Positions 9,770-18,469 are shown, counted from the stretch's first letter. The stretch is DNA of 39,732 nucleotides from Acholeplasmataceae bacterium (GCA_018400755.1 JAGYLU010000015.1:1-39732), one strand, 5' to 3'. A program made the numbers and translations. The notes: generated by a model not told the origin, from the letters alone.

Positions 9770-10675
9770 ATGTTCAAACACGAGACAGTCCTCTTAAATG
9801 AAGCGGTAGACATGCTAGACATTAAACCAGACGGACGTTATGTTGACGCCACCCTTGGTGGCGGTGGACATAGCCATTTGATCCTGTCAATGCTTGATCA
9901 CGGGCGTCTGTTCGCCTTTGATCGTGATTCCTATGCCATTCGCCGGGCAAAAGAGCGTCTTGATGGTCAGGAAAACGTCACGTTTATCAATGAGAATTTC
10001 GCCAAAATGACCGATGCCCTGAAAGCCATCCATGTCGATCAGGTTGATGGGATTCTCTTTGATCTGGGACTCTCATCCTTTCAGATTGATGATCCCACCC
10101 GTGGCTTTTCCTACATGAATGATGTCCGATTGGACATGCGGATGGACCAAGAAAGCCAGTTGAGTGCGGCTACCATCATCAACACCTATTCGGAAGCGGA
10201 CCTCACGAAGATTTTCTATCAGTATGGTGAGGAGAAGAACGCTCGCCGGATTGCCCGCGCGATTGTGTCTGAAAGACCAATGGAGACCACCTTTGACCTG
10301 GTCAGGCTGACAGACCGGATCAATCATGGGCAAAAAGGCCACAGTGCGAAACGGGTTTTCCAAGCCATCAGGATCGCCGTCAATGATGAGCTCAGAGCAC
10401 TAGAAACCGTCCTTGATGACGCTTTGGCATTGCTTAAACCGGGGGGGCGGATCGCAGTCATCACATTTCATTCCCTTGAGGATCGAATCGTCAAGCACTT
10501 CTTCAAAAGACATAGTGAGATCCAAGTACCTAAGAACATGCCATTGATCAATTTGCCAGTTCCCAAACTCAAACTGATCACCAGAAAACCGGTGTTGCCA
10601 AGAGAAGAGGAAATGCTTGCCAATCCCCGTAGCCGTTCCGCGAAATTACGGGTGGCAGAAAGGACTGACACATGA
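9770..10675 (+). CDS. rsmH: 16S rRNA (cytosine-1402-N4)-methyltransferase
   Basis: RsmH (MraW) methylates N4 of C1402 in the decoding centre of 16S rRNA. Motifs include [13 protein letters not shown] at the start and the SAM-binding block [16 protein letters not shown]. The family signature [37 protein letters not shown], and the late block [17 protein letters not shown] are also present. The 301-residue length is normal. ATG 9770 follows AGGTGAT. In walled bacteria this gene follows mraZ and precedes ftsL and pbp genes; here it has none of these and instead overlaps mgsA by ATGA at 10672. This agrees with a wall-less or reduced relative of Bacillota. Confidence 0.96.
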   Translation: MFKHETVLLNEAVDMLDIKPDGRYVDATLGGGGHSHLILSMLDHGRLFAFDRDSYAIRRAKERLDGQENVTFINENFAKMTDALKAIHVDQVDGILFDLGLSSFQIDDPTRGFSYMNDVRLDMRMDQESQLSAATIINTYSEADLTKIFYQYGEEKNARRIARAIVSERPMETTFDLVRLTDRINHGQKGHSAKRVFQAIRIAVNDELRALETVLDDALALLKPGGRIAVITFHSLEDRIVKHFFKRHSEIQVPKNMPLINLPVPKLKLITRKPVLPREEEMLANPRSRSAKLRVAERTDT

Positions 10676-11034
10676 ACATTGCCTTGATCGCCCATGATCA
10701 GAAAAAGCCGGATATGATTGCCTTTGTCGGAAAACATAAGGCATTGTTGGCCCAACATACGTTATACGCGACCGGGACGACCGGTGGACTGATCATCCAA
10801 AATACCGGTTTGATGATCCATCTCAAAAAATCAGGTCCTCTTGGTGGTGATCAGGAAATCGGATCGATGGTCGCCAACGGCCTCTTGGACATGGTCTTCT
10901 TTTTCCGGGATCCGTTGACCGCCCAACCACATGAACCCGATGTCAGTGCGCTTTTGAGACTATGCGATGTCTATCGGGTACCTTTGGCCACAAACATCGA
11001 GACCGCCCATCTGTTCGTCCAGGCATTTGGGTAA
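10672..11034 (+). CDS. mgsA: Methylglyoxal synthase
   Basis: Converts dihydroxyacetone phosphate to methylglyoxal and phosphate, a bypass that relieves phosphate limitation or sugar-phosphate overload. The 120 residues cover the whole fold: [16 protein letters not shown] at the start, ATGTTGGLI, the phosphate-binding block [18 protein letters not shown] with its catalytic Asp, [18 protein letters not shown], and [19 protein letters not shown]. The start ATG overlaps the rsmH stop (ATGA), so translation is probably coupled. A strong terminator follows. The glycerol operon in this window feeds DHAP, the substrate, so a metabolic link is possible. Confidence 0.95.
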   Translation: MNIALIAHDQKKPDMIAFVGKHKALLAQHTLYATGTTGGLIIQNTGLMIHLKKSGPLGGDQEIGSMVANGLLDMVFFFRDPLTAQPHEPDVSALLRLCDVYRVPLATNIETAHLFVQAFG

Positions 11035-11035
11035 G

Positions 11036-11058
11036 AAAAAGCGAGGCAGGTGCCTCGC
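11036..11058 (-). terminator. Terminator of the Fur-family gene
   Basis: On the minus strand, GCGAGGCA, loop CC and TGCCTCGC (plus positions 11041-11058) are followed by TTTTTCTT. It lies beyond the convergent plus-strand terminator. Confidence 0.88.
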
Positions 11059-11060
11059 CA

Positions 11061-11091
11061 GACATCTGAGGTCAGATGTCTTTCTTTTTTT
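11061..11091 (+). terminator. Terminator of rsmH-mgsA
   Basis: GACATCTGA (11061-11069), loop GG and TCAGATGTC (11072-11080) are followed by TTTCTTTTTTT. The right arm overlaps the stop codon and last codons of the convergent Fur-family gene. Confidence 0.9.
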
Positions 11092-11497
11092 GGGCTGAGA
11101 TGGTGATCCGGATGTGATCGAGATCAAGATGTTTCATCGAAGGATGGTTGCTGATGTATTCGAAGATGTCGGGACTGTTCACTTCGGTGATCTCGTTGGT
11201 GTCACGGATCATGACGTGGATGTGACTGTCGGCGCTGTGCATGGGATTGCCCATGGCAAGGTCATAGTATTTCGTGTCATTGATGTATATTTCGACGACA
11301 ATTTTCTGCTTGATGAAGAAATCCAGGTTGTTGTATATGGTCGAAACATTGTAGAGACCACGCTTGGCGAGCGCACGCTGCAGTTCCTTAAACGTCAGGT
11401 GTTGGTTCTCAAGCACTTCGATCATGGCCTTACGGCTTCTGGTCAAGCGCATGTTTTCCGATCTCAGCTTGTTGAAGTATCTTTCTTTGATGTCCAA
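11072..11497 (-). CDS. Fur-family transcriptional regulator
   Basis: A Fur/PerR/Zur-family repressor of about 141 residues. The N-terminal winged helix has RLTRSRKAMIEVLENQHLTF, and its recognition helix region is NVSTIYNNLDFFIKQKIV. The dimerisation domain includes the metal-ligand pair SHIHV and a C-terminal helix with His residues (HPSMKHLDLDHI). There are no cysteines at all, so the structural zinc site of many Fur and PerR proteins is missing. Which metal or peroxide it senses cannot be told. I chose TTG 11497 because AAGGAG lies ten bases upstream; the frame is open to TTG 11521, which precedes that site. It diverges from nadD, and its promoter carries a dyad that could be its own operator. 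Confidence 0.88.
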   Translation of the reverse strand: MDIKERYFNKLRSENMRLTRSRKAMIEVLENQHLTFKELQRALAKRGLYNVSTIYNNLDFFIKQKIVVEIYINDTKYYDLAMGNPMHSADSHIHVMIRDTNEITEVNSPDIFEYISNHPSMKHLDLDHIRITISAQKKKDI

Positions 11498-11544
11498 TTC
11501 AATCAGGCTCCTTAAAATCAATTTAGTCTCATAAAGACAGTATG

Positions 11545-11572
11545 ATTATATCAATGTTTATAATTGTTTCAA
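11545..11572 (-). promoter_or_regulatory. Promoter and candidate operator of the Fur-family gene
   Basis: On the minus strand, TTGAAA (11567-11572), a 16-base spacer and TATAAT (11545-11550). The -10 box is one arm of a dyad, ATTATA (11545-11550) and TATAAT (11559-11564) on plus with eight bases between. Its AT-rich form recalls Fur/PerR boxes. Confidence 0.65.
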
Positions 11573-11671
11573 AGTATTATGCTTCAAATCACACACTCAA
11601 GTGACGAATTAATTCTTTTGTAAGAAGAATGGCACCTAAACACCCAGTGACAAGTTCAAACCTTCAAATCG

Positions 11672-11680
11672 TGGTATAAT
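11672..11680 (+). promoter_or_regulatory. Extended -10 promoter of nadD-nadE-mnmA
   Basis: TGG directly followed by TATAAT (11675-11680) forms an extended -10 element, 16 bases before the nadD start. No clear -35 box is needed or seen. Confidence 0.7.
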
Positions 11681-11696
11681 AAATCAGGGTGATGTT

Positions 11697-12263
11697 GTGA
11701 CTTTGGTCTTTGGGGGATCATTCAATCCACCGACACGCGCACATCTTGACATCATAAAAACATTGCTGAACACATACCCGGACGGCTTGGTCATTTTGTT
11801 GCCGGTGCCGGATGACTATGATAAAAAAGGTCTTGTGCCTTTGTTTCATCGTGAGCATATGCTCAAACTGATGACTGACGGACTCGAAAGGGTTCGTCTT
11901 TCAACCCTTGAGGCGAGCAAACACTATCAAGGGACACTTTCAACGCTCAAAGAGATCTCAAAGACACATCACGATGTCAGGTTTGTCATCGGTTCCGACC
12001 AACTTCCAACGCTGATGAGATGGATTGCTGCCGAAGAACTTCTTAGGACTTATCCGTTTGTGGTGATCAACCGATCAGGTGGTATGGATCAGGAAACAGC
12101 AAAGAGGATGTTCAAAGACATTGACCATCACTTCACATTTATTCCGTTTTCATCTGACATCTCATCAACCATAGCCCGAAAGCAGAAAGACCTTCGCGAT
12201 CAAGTCGTGACCAAAGCGGTTGATTGTTATATCAAGACACATCATTTATACGAGGAGACATGA
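11697..12263 (+). CDS. nadD: Nicotinate-nucleotide adenylyltransferase
   Basis: Transfers AMP from ATP to nicotinate mononucleotide to form deamido-NAD, the substrate of NadE encoded next. The nucleotidyltransferase signature GGSFNPPTRAHLDI is at residues 6-19 and the late motif SSDISSTIARK corresponds to the family's ISSTxIR region. RFVIGSDQLPTLMRWIAAEE carries the substrate-binding GSDxL. With 188 residues it has the usual length and lacks the C-terminal HD domain found in some Mollicute NadD proteins. GTG 11697 follows AGGGTGAT. Its TGA overlaps an ATG at 12260, just before the nadE start. Confidence 0.94.
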   Translation: MTLVFGGSFNPPTRAHLDIIKTLLNTYPDGLVILLPVPDDYDKKGLVPLFHREHMLKLMTDGLERVRLSTLEASKHYQGTLSTLKEISKTHHDVRFVIGSDQLPTLMRWIAAEELLRTYPFVVINRSGGMDQETAKRMFKDIDHHFTFIPFSSDISSTIARKQKDLRDQVVTKAVDCYIKTHHLYEET

Positions 12264-12265
12264 GT

Positions 12266-13843
12266 ATGTATCATCAGGGATTTTTGAAAGTCGCAGCTGC
12301 GACACCAGCCATCACAGCCGGCGATATCAGCGGTAATCTTGATGTGATCAGGGATGTTCTTTCAACCACGGATGCCGCGATCGTTGTTTTTCCGGAGCTT
12401 TCCATCACGGGCTATACAGCAAGCGATCTCTTCTATCAGGCATCGTTTGTCCGTCAGGCCAAAGATGCCTTGAAAACCCTTGTTGAGACAACCGCTTATC
12501 AAGGTGTTTTCATTGTCGGATTACCGCTTGATGTTGATGGAATCCTATACAATGTCGCTGCGGTCTGCATGAAGGATAGGATTCTAGGACTTGTTCCGAA
12601 ACATTATTTGCCCAACAATCATGAATTTTATGAGATGCGATGGTTCACCTCAGCCAATCAGGCGACCTTCGATACCGTTTCCATGTTTGGTCAGGAAATT
12701 CCATTTGGCCATCTGATTTTTGAAGACGAGGACAAAGACATCCGCGTCGCGGTTGAGATCTGTCAGGATTTGTGGATTGCCTATTCTCCGGCTGATGACA
12801 TGTCTTTGGCTGGTGCGAATGTTGTCTTCAACCTCTCGGCATCGACCGAACACATTGGTAAACCCATGCAGAGGAGACACGTTGTCTTAGACCACTCAAG
12901 AAAACAGATGGGGGCGTATGTCTACACCAGTTCCGGTCAGTTTGAGTCGACCTCGGAGATTGTTTTCTCAGCCCATAAGATCATTGCCGTACAAGGCGAG
13001 TTGATGCGTGAGTCTTTGGATTTCCATCAGACGTCCGCACTTGTCGTCGCGGATCTTGATATGGACATGATCAATTTTCAAAAACGTCAGGACACGACCT
13101 ACCGAAGTATGAAAGGGATGCAAAGACAGACATACAGACGCGTTTCAATGACCATCAAAGAGACCCCGCAATACGCCTTTGAGTCTGTTTTGGACAAGTA
13201 TCCGTTTGTCCCGAAGAAGACATCCGATCTTGAGTATGCGGCTACCCTGCAAGCCCAGGCACTCGCTCGGCGGATCATGACCATGCCAACGTCATCTCGC
13301 AACATCATCATCGGGATTTCTGGGGGATTGGATTCGACGCTGGCCTTGTTGGTGGCGGTGATGGCGGTCGATCTATTGGGACACAAACGGACTTCGGTCA
13401 TTGGTGTCACCATGCCCTCAAAGCCAACCACCGATCAGAGTCTTGCCCGGGCTCAGGATATGATGGCTGCTCTTGGTGTGACGGCAATGACGATTCCCAT
13501 CCAGGCATCCGTGGATGTTCATCTTGATGACATCGGTCACAAGGCCAAGGATGTGACCTATGAGAACGCCCAGGCAAGGATGAGGACGATGATCCTGATG
13601 GATCTTTCAAACAAACATCATGGGTTCGTTTTGGGCACCGGGGACATGTCTGAGATCGCCCTTGGATGGATGACCTACAATGGTGATCAGATGAGCATGT
13701 ATGGTATCAATGCCGGTGTGCCCAAGACCTTGGTCAAAGCGCTCATCAGACATCATGCCGCTCATGGATTCAAAGCGCTTCAAGCTCTCTTGAATGCGGT
13801 CTTGGATGCACCAATCTCGCCCGAACTCTTGGAAACCAAGTGA
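12266..13843 (+). CDS. nadE: Glutamine-dependent NAD+ synthetase, truncated open frame
   Basis: NadE amidates deamido-NAD to NAD+, the last step of NAD synthesis. The N-terminal nitrilase-type glutaminase domain shows its catalytic triad: Glu44 (VFPELSITGY), Lys112 (VPKHYLP) and Cys166 (VEICQDLW). The synthetase domain has the ATP loop GISGGLDST at 350-358 and HGFVLGTGDMSEIALGWMTY later. The open frame ends after 525 residues in PISPELLETK, where intact members continue for about 90 more. The missing part lies downstream in mixed frames (separate entry). ATG 12266 is chosen because GGAG is eight bases upstream; ATG 12260 is only two bases from it. Whether the gene is truly broken or mis-sequenced is open. 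All catalytic residues of the first domain are intact. Confidence 0.9.
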   Translation: MYHQGFLKVAAATPAITAGDISGNLDVIRDVLSTTDAAIVVFPELSITGYTASDLFYQASFVRQAKDALKTLVETTAYQGVFIVGLPLDVDGILYNVAAVCMKDRILGLVPKHYLPNNHEFYEMRWFTSANQATFDTVSMFGQEIPFGHLIFEDEDKDIRVAVEICQDLWIAYSPADDMSLAGANVVFNLSASTEHIGKPMQRRHVVLDHSRKQMGAYVYTSSGQFESTSEIVFSAHKIIAVQGELMRESLDFHQTSALVVADLDMDMINFQKRQDTTYRSMKGMQRQTYRRVSMTIKETPQYAFESVLDKYPFVPKKTSDLEYAATLQAQALARRIMTMPTSSRNIIIGISGGLDSTLALLVAVMAVDLLGHKRTSVIGVTMPSKPTTDQSLARAQDMMAALGVTAMTIPIQASVDVHLDDIGHKAKDVTYENAQARMRTMILMDLSNKHHGFVLGTGDMSEIALGWMTYNGDQMSMYGINAGVPKTLVKALIRHHAAHGFKALQALLNAVLDAPISPELLETK

Positions 13844-14120
13844 CCGAACCGGTGTGATTGACCCTATGACCGTAATGATTTCATCATGTACCACCATCTT
13901 CAGGGCGGGGGCGTCTGAGGCAAAGTGTGTCGATGTTGCTCAAATATGCATTTCAATTGGATGATGAGATAAGGCCAAAGCTCGTACCGCGCTCTTTTTC
14001 AAACGCTTTTATACCCAACAATACAAACGGGCAACGCTTCCTGAAGGTCCGAAGATTGTTTCTTTTGGACTCTCTCCCAGAAGTGATTTCAGATTGCCCT
14101 CAGATGTGAAGAGAACGTGA
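13844..14120 (+). pseudogene. nadE: Frameshifted 3' remainder of nadE
   Basis: This stretch still encodes the NadE C-terminus, but in changing frames. SDRTGVID-like codons run to about 13862. Then PYDRNDFIMYHHLQGG follows in the original frame (from 13862), ASEAK (13911-13925), VSMLLKYAFQLDDEI (from 13927), and finally LFFKRFYTQQYKRATLPEGP and FGLSPRSDFRLPSDV, ending at TGA 14118-14120. Inferred changes are an extra base before 13842, a lost base near 13862, an extra G in the G run 13907-13911, an extra T at 13926 and a lost base near 13990. Conserved residues are kept, so the decay is very recent or the indels are sequence errors. The reconstructed end lies five bases before mnmA. Confidence 0.87.
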
Positions 14121-14124
14121 TATC

Positions 14125-15252
14125 GTGAAGAAAAAAGTGATTCTTGGCTTATCCGGAGGCGTTGATTCAAGCGTCGCCGCGTATGTGCTCAAAACAAAAG
14201 GATATGATGTCGAAGGTGTCTTCATGCGTAATTGGGACTCAGCCGCAAACAGTGACATCAGCGGCAATCCCACGCTCAATGATGAGGTTTGTGCCCAGGA
14301 ACAGGATTACCGGGATGCCCAAGCGGTCGCCCGTCATCTGGGGATTCCTTTGCATCGGGTTGATTTCGTCGAAGCGTATTGGAACGACGTTTTTTCCTAT
14401 TTTCTCGATGAGTACAAACGAGGCAGAACCCCGAATCCGGATGTCCTTTGCAACAACAACATCAAGTTCAAAGCGTTCGTGACCTATGCGAAGACGCTTG
14501 ATTATGATTATATCGCGATGGGACACTATGCCCGGATAGAACACCACCCAGAAGGTCCAAGGCTCCTCAGGGCTGTTGACCAAAGCAAAGACCAGACCTA
14601 TTTCCTTTCTCAGCTCACCGAAGACCAGCTGAAGGATGTCATGTTTCCAATTGGCGACCTTTTGAAACGTGATGTCAGGAAAATCGCGATTGAGAACAAG
14701 ATTCCAACCGCTCATAAAAAGGATTCGACCGGCATTTGCTTCATTGGCGAACGCGACTTTCAGGCGTTTCTCTCAAACTATCTTCCCGCCCAGAAAGGAT
14801 CCATGAGACGTCTCGACGGGACCTTCCTTAAGAATCATTCAGGGCTGATGAACTATACCATTGGACAAAGAAGGGGACTCGGGATTGGTGGTGCCCAGGA
14901 TGCCGATGGCGCATGGTATGTGGTCGGGAAAGACTTATCGACCAATACCCTTTATGTCGAGCCCGACAGCATGCATCCCAATCTTTATGCGGACCAGGCA
15001 TTGATCACATCGGTGGTGTGGCGCAAAGAGAAGCTTGATGGGAAGATGACAGCGAAGTTCAGATACCGGCAACAAGACCTCCCGGTCTCAATCCGTTGGC
15101 TGTCGGAAACCTCTCTTATGGTTGACATTCCCGAGCTCGCCCGAGCCGTGACACCGGGTCAGGTGGCAGCCTTTTATCAAGGTGAGGTCTGTGTCGGCAG
15201 TGGTACGATTGAGACCGTGTACAGGGATGGAATCAGGCGTCAGTACGTCTAG
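14125..15252 (+). CDS. mnmA: tRNA-specific 2-thiouridylase MnmA
   Basis: Adds sulfur to U34 of the wobble position in tRNAs for Lys, Glu and Gln. The PP-loop GLSGGVDSSVAAY is at residues 8-20. Catalytic cysteines are Cys109 in NPDVLCNNNIKF and Cys205 in STGICFIGER. The lines GHYARIE, DQSKDQTYFLSQL, NYTIGQRRGLGIGG and the C-terminal beta barrel are all normal. The 375-residue length is standard. GTG 14125 has only a weak ribosome site (AAGAGAACGTGAT), and the reconstructed nadE frame would end five bases before it. mnmA may therefore depend on translation from nadE, so the nadE frameshifts could affect it. Confidence 0.96.
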   Translation: MKKKVILGLSGGVDSSVAAYVLKTKGYDVEGVFMRNWDSAANSDISGNPTLNDEVCAQEQDYRDAQAVARHLGIPLHRVDFVEAYWNDVFSYFLDEYKRGRTPNPDVLCNNNIKFKAFVTYAKTLDYDYIAMGHYARIEHHPEGPRLLRAVDQSKDQTYFLSQLTEDQLKDVMFPIGDLLKRDVRKIAIENKIPTAHKKDSTGICFIGERDFQAFLSNYLPAQKGSMRRLDGTFLKNHSGLMNYTIGQRRGLGIGGAQDADGAWYVVGKDLSTNTLYVEPDSMHPNLYADQALITSVVWRKEKLDGKMTAKFRYRQQDLPVSIRWLSETSLMVDIPELARAVTPGQVAAFYQGEVCVGSGTIETVYRDGIRRQYV

Positions 15253-15331
15253 TTTGGAAAGCGATTGACTGAGAGATAGGGACCATAATCAAACGCGAAA
15301 TGCTTAAAACCGTCACAAAAAGGATGTTTTC

Positions 15332-17536
15332 ATGGACACATTGACCGGACGCTTCAAAAATACCGTCTATCGCAACCCCGACAATGGGTATCAGATCGCC
15401 AGAATCATCACTGAAACGGGCGACACTGAAACCATCGTCGGGTATTTTCCTCTTTTTGCCGAGGACTCGGATTACGAGTTCATCGGCAACTGGACGACAC
15501 ATCCGACCTATGGGTCACAGTTCAAGGTTGAGACATTCAAAAAGATGAAGACGCAAAGCGAGCATGGGCTTGTGAATTATCTGTCGAGTTCATTTTTCTC
15601 TGGTATCGGACCGAAAACAGCCCAAAAAATTGTCGATGGCCTCGGACTTGATGCCATCGACCAGATTTTAAAAGACATGAGTGTCTTGAAAAAGGTGGGG
15701 TTCTCACCCGTCAAGATCAAACGCTTCCATCAGGAACTCCTTGACCACCAGGCCAATGAGCACATCTTGGTCTCACTCTATGGCTATGACATCTCGGGCA
15801 AACTGGCGATGAAACTCATTGAGCGATACGGCATGTCAACCCTTGAGACCATCGAGGAGAATCCGTATCGTCTGATTGAGGATATCGAAGGCATCGGCTT
15901 TCTAAAAGCCGATCAGATCGCTTTGAAACTAGGGTTCTCAGAAACGGATCCAAGACGTATCAAGGCGGCCATTCTCTTTGTGGTCGAAGGCATGGTCTAT
16001 CAAAATGGTGACACATCTTTCTCCAGGGAAGGCATCATCACATCGGTTCAGGATCAAACCAGGATCAGTGAGGATGTCGAGCCCATGATTGATGTCCTTG
16101 TCGAGGAAGGCAAACTGATCGTTGAAGGCGATCTGTACACGTTGTTCATCTCTCATCAGGCTGAGACGTTGCTCTCAAAAAGCATTCAGAGAATCAGTGG
16201 GAAAGACATCGATCCGGTTGATGATGAGTATGTCAAAACGCTCATCGACGCGGTTGAAATTCAAAAGAACATCACCTATACCACCATCCAAAAAGAGGCC
16301 ATCATCACCGCGATGAGACATCCTTTGACGGTCATCACCGGTGGTCCGGGCACCGGGAAGACCACCATCATCGAAGGGTTGATTGATGTCTACCGGATGG
16401 TGAACAAGCTCAGTGCACGACAGATCAAGGAAACCGTGGGACTGATGGCGCCGACAGGACGCGCTGCCAAACGGATGAAAGAACTGTTGGGCATGGAGGC
16501 GAAAACGATTCATCGCCACCTAGGTTTCACCTTTGAGGGACATTTCGCGTTTGACGTATCGAATCCCTTGCCGTATCAGCTGATCGTGATCGATGAGGCA
16601 TCGATGATTGACTTGTTTCTTGCCCGTCGTCTCTTTGATGCGATTTTGACGGAGACCAAAGTTGTCATTGTCGGAGACGTCGACCAGCTGCCTTCGGTCG
16701 GACCAGGCATGGTGCTCGCGGATCTGATTGATTCTAATATTTTGCCGGTGGTCAGACTCTCTGAGATCCATCGTCAGGCACAGAATTCACACATTGTGAG
16801 ACTTGCCCGAGCAGTCAATCAGCAGATGGTTTCAGCCGATGATCTTCAAACCAGCAATGATGTTTATCTCTATCGGTGTTCCCCCGAACGATTGAAACAC
16901 GTGCTTGCCTCACAGATCAAAGGGGCCATGAACCGGGGACATCAGATCATTGAAGACATCCAGGTGTTGGCACCAATGTATAAAGGCGATCTTGGGATTG
17001 ATGCCCTGAACGCGTTTCTTAAGGAAACCTTCAATCCGGGACGCGGTCGTGAGATGCGTTATGGTGATCGGATCTATCACGTCGGTGACAAGGTGATCCA
17101 ACTCGCCAATGATCTTGAACGCAACATCATGAATGGGGACATTGGGGTCGTCAAGACAATTGGTGAGGATGGAGAGGGGACGGCGTATATGACCGTTGAT
17201 TATGACGATAACAGTGTGCTCTATCGGAAGGTTGATCTTGAGAATATCAGCCTTGCCTACTGTGTCAGCATCCATAAAGCCCAAGGCTCGGAATACAAGA
17301 TTGTGATGATGCCGATGGTCAGGGCATATGCCCATATGCTCAGGAAAGAACTGATTTATACGGCCATTACCAGGGCGAAGGAGATGTTGATCGTCTTTGG
17401 AGATATCGGATTGCTGTCTTATGCCGCCAATCGGTTGATGGATCAACGGATGACGACATTAGACAAAAGGCTCAGAAACGAGATTGATGGTGCTGAGGAT
17501 CTGACAGAAGACCTGTCCCCCTATGATTTCATGTAA
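15332..17536 (+). CDS. recD2: ATP-dependent RecD2-like DNA helicase
   Basis: A superfamily 1B 5'-3' helicase of the RecD2/YrrC type, found in bacteria without RecBC and linked to DNA damage tolerance. The N-terminal OB-like and helix-hairpin-helix part includes FFSGIGPKTAQKIV (88-101) and IEGIGFLKADQIALKLG. The helicase core has Walker A GGPGTGKTTI (337-346), Walker B VIDEASMID (419-427), GDVDQLPSVGPG, and the C-terminal motifs SIHKAQGSEY and YTAITRAKEMLIVFG. The 734-residue length is typical. ATG 15332 follows AAAAGGATG. It is not overlapped by its neighbours and I see no clear promoter or terminator around it. Confidence 0.96.
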   Translation: MDTLTGRFKNTVYRNPDNGYQIARIITETGDTETIVGYFPLFAEDSDYEFIGNWTTHPTYGSQFKVETFKKMKTQSEHGLVNYLSSSFFSGIGPKTAQKIVDGLGLDAIDQILKDMSVLKKVGFSPVKIKRFHQELLDHQANEHILVSLYGYDISGKLAMKLIERYGMSTLETIEENPYRLIEDIEGIGFLKADQIALKLGFSETDPRRIKAAILFVVEGMVYQNGDTSFSREGIITSVQDQTRISEDVEPMIDVLVEEGKLIVEGDLYTLFISHQAETLLSKSIQRISGKDIDPVDDEYVKTLIDAVEIQKNITYTTIQKEAIITAMRHPLTVITGGPGTGKTTIIEGLIDVYRMVNKLSARQIKETVGLMAPTGRAAKRMKELLGMEAKTIHRHLGFTFEGHFAFDVSNPLPYQLIVIDEASMIDLFLARRLFDAILTETKVVIVGDVDQLPSVGPGMVLADLIDSNILPVVRLSEIHRQAQNSHIVRLARAVNQQMVSADDLQTSNDVYLYRCSPERLKHVLASQIKGAMNRGHQIIEDIQVLAPMYKGDLGIDALNAFLKETFNPGRGREMRYGDRIYHVGDKVIQLANDLERNIMNGDIGVVKTIGEDGEGTAYMTVDYDDNSVLYRKVDLENISLAYCVSIHKAQGSEYKIVMMPMVRAYAHMLRKELIYTAITRAKEMLIVFGDIGLLSYAANRLMDQRMTTLDKRLRNEIDGAEDLTEDLSPYDFM

Positions 17537-17606
17537 AATAGAGGATACGTTTTTTAGATGATGTGGTAAAATAATCGAGTAAATCAAACGCTATGAGGTG
17601 ACCGAT

Positions 17607-18425
17607 ATGGAGTTTCTAAACCCATTGATGGAATTTTTGAATGGACAAATGACCCGTCCGAGTTATTTCACATCGCTTAGTGAAAGTTGGTTTCACTACT
17701 TGTCGCTCGTCTTGATGGTCATTGGATTCGTTTTGATCATCACCAGACTCAAAGGGGCATCCGACGCAAAAGTCAGGAAGACGGTCTTGGGCTTCGCGAT
17801 CGTCTTGATTCTTTTTGAGATCTATAAACAACTGAATTACAGTTACAGCAATGATTGGAACTATCGTTGGTATGCTTTCCCGTTCCAGTTCTGTTCGACA
17901 CCGATGTATGTCGCGCTCTTGGCCGGCATCATCAAAAAAGGAAAACTTCAGGATGCCCTGTTCGCTTTTTTGGCGACCTTCGGATTCTTTGCCGGTTTTG
18001 CGGTCATGCTCTATCCTGCGACAGTGTTCGTGGGAACAATTGGGATCAACATTCAGACCATGGTCCATCATGGCGGTATGGCGGTTCTAGGTATTGGCTT
18101 GCTTGCTAACAGAGTCAAACTTCAAAGCAAGACGATTCTTGCGGCGATGGCGGTCTTCACGGTCCTTGTTGTGATCGCGATGGGCTTGAATTTGTGGCAT
18201 AACGCCTACATCCAAGACGGTACCTTCAACATGTTCTTCATCAATCCGATTTATGACAATGATTTACCGATCCTTTCCATGGTCCAGCCGCTTGTGCCTT
18301 ATCCGGTCTTCCTGATGACCTATGTTCTTGGCTTCACATTTGTCTCATATCTGATGTTGGTGTTTGCGATAGGTATCAAAAAGGTCTTCAAGGGACGGAC
18401 TCAGGAAGCATTGCAAACCGCATAA
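17607..18425 (+). CDS. YwaF/TMEM164-like integral membrane protein
   Basis: A 272-residue protein with about seven membrane spans, for example LSLVLMVIGFVLIITRL near residue 35 and MLVFAIGIKKVF near the end. The segment WYAFPFQFCSTPMYVALLAGI and the spaced MVHHGGMAVLGIGLL resemble the YwaF (TIGR02206, TMEM164-like) family, whose function in bacteria is unknown. ATG 17607 is set by GAGGTG at 17595-17600; the in-frame GTG 17598 is part of that site. A strong terminator follows. The convergent gene at 18549 encodes another multi-span protein with similar spacing of motifs. The family assignment is moderate and I claim no function. Confidence 0.72.
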   Translation: MEFLNPLMEFLNGQMTRPSYFTSLSESWFHYLSLVLMVIGFVLIITRLKGASDAKVRKTVLGFAIVLILFEIYKQLNYSYSNDWNYRWYAFPFQFCSTPMYVALLAGIIKKGKLQDALFAFLATFGFFAGFAVMLYPATVFVGTIGINIQTMVHHGGMAVLGIGLLANRVKLQSKTILAAMAVFTVLVVIAMGLNLWHNAYIQDGTFNMFFINPIYDNDLPILSMVQPLVPYPVFLMTYVLGFTFVSYLMLVFAIGIKKVFKGRTQEALQTA

Positions 18426-18469
18426 TGGCATCGTGATTCTTTGCTTCAGTTCATCAAGTCAAACTGATC

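Noticed and set aside
11114-11515. 133-residue open frame antisense to the Fur-family gene
   Set aside because: Shadow of the conserved regulator. It has no ribosome site or recognisable protein pattern.
13841-13918. TGA read as Trp or selenocysteine to rescue nadE
   Set aside because: All other genes in the window that end in TGA stop cleanly there, and the NadE match leaves the frame after 13910 anyway. Frameshifts explain the pattern better.
13927-14109. A separate small gene of 60 residues at 13927
   Set aside because: Its first half is NadE (MLLKYAFQLDDEI) and the match then continues in another frame, so it is a piece of the broken nadE, not a new gene.
16910-17446. Long antisense open frame inside recD2
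   Set aside because: Fully covered by conserved helicase motifs on the other strand, with no sign of its own coding.
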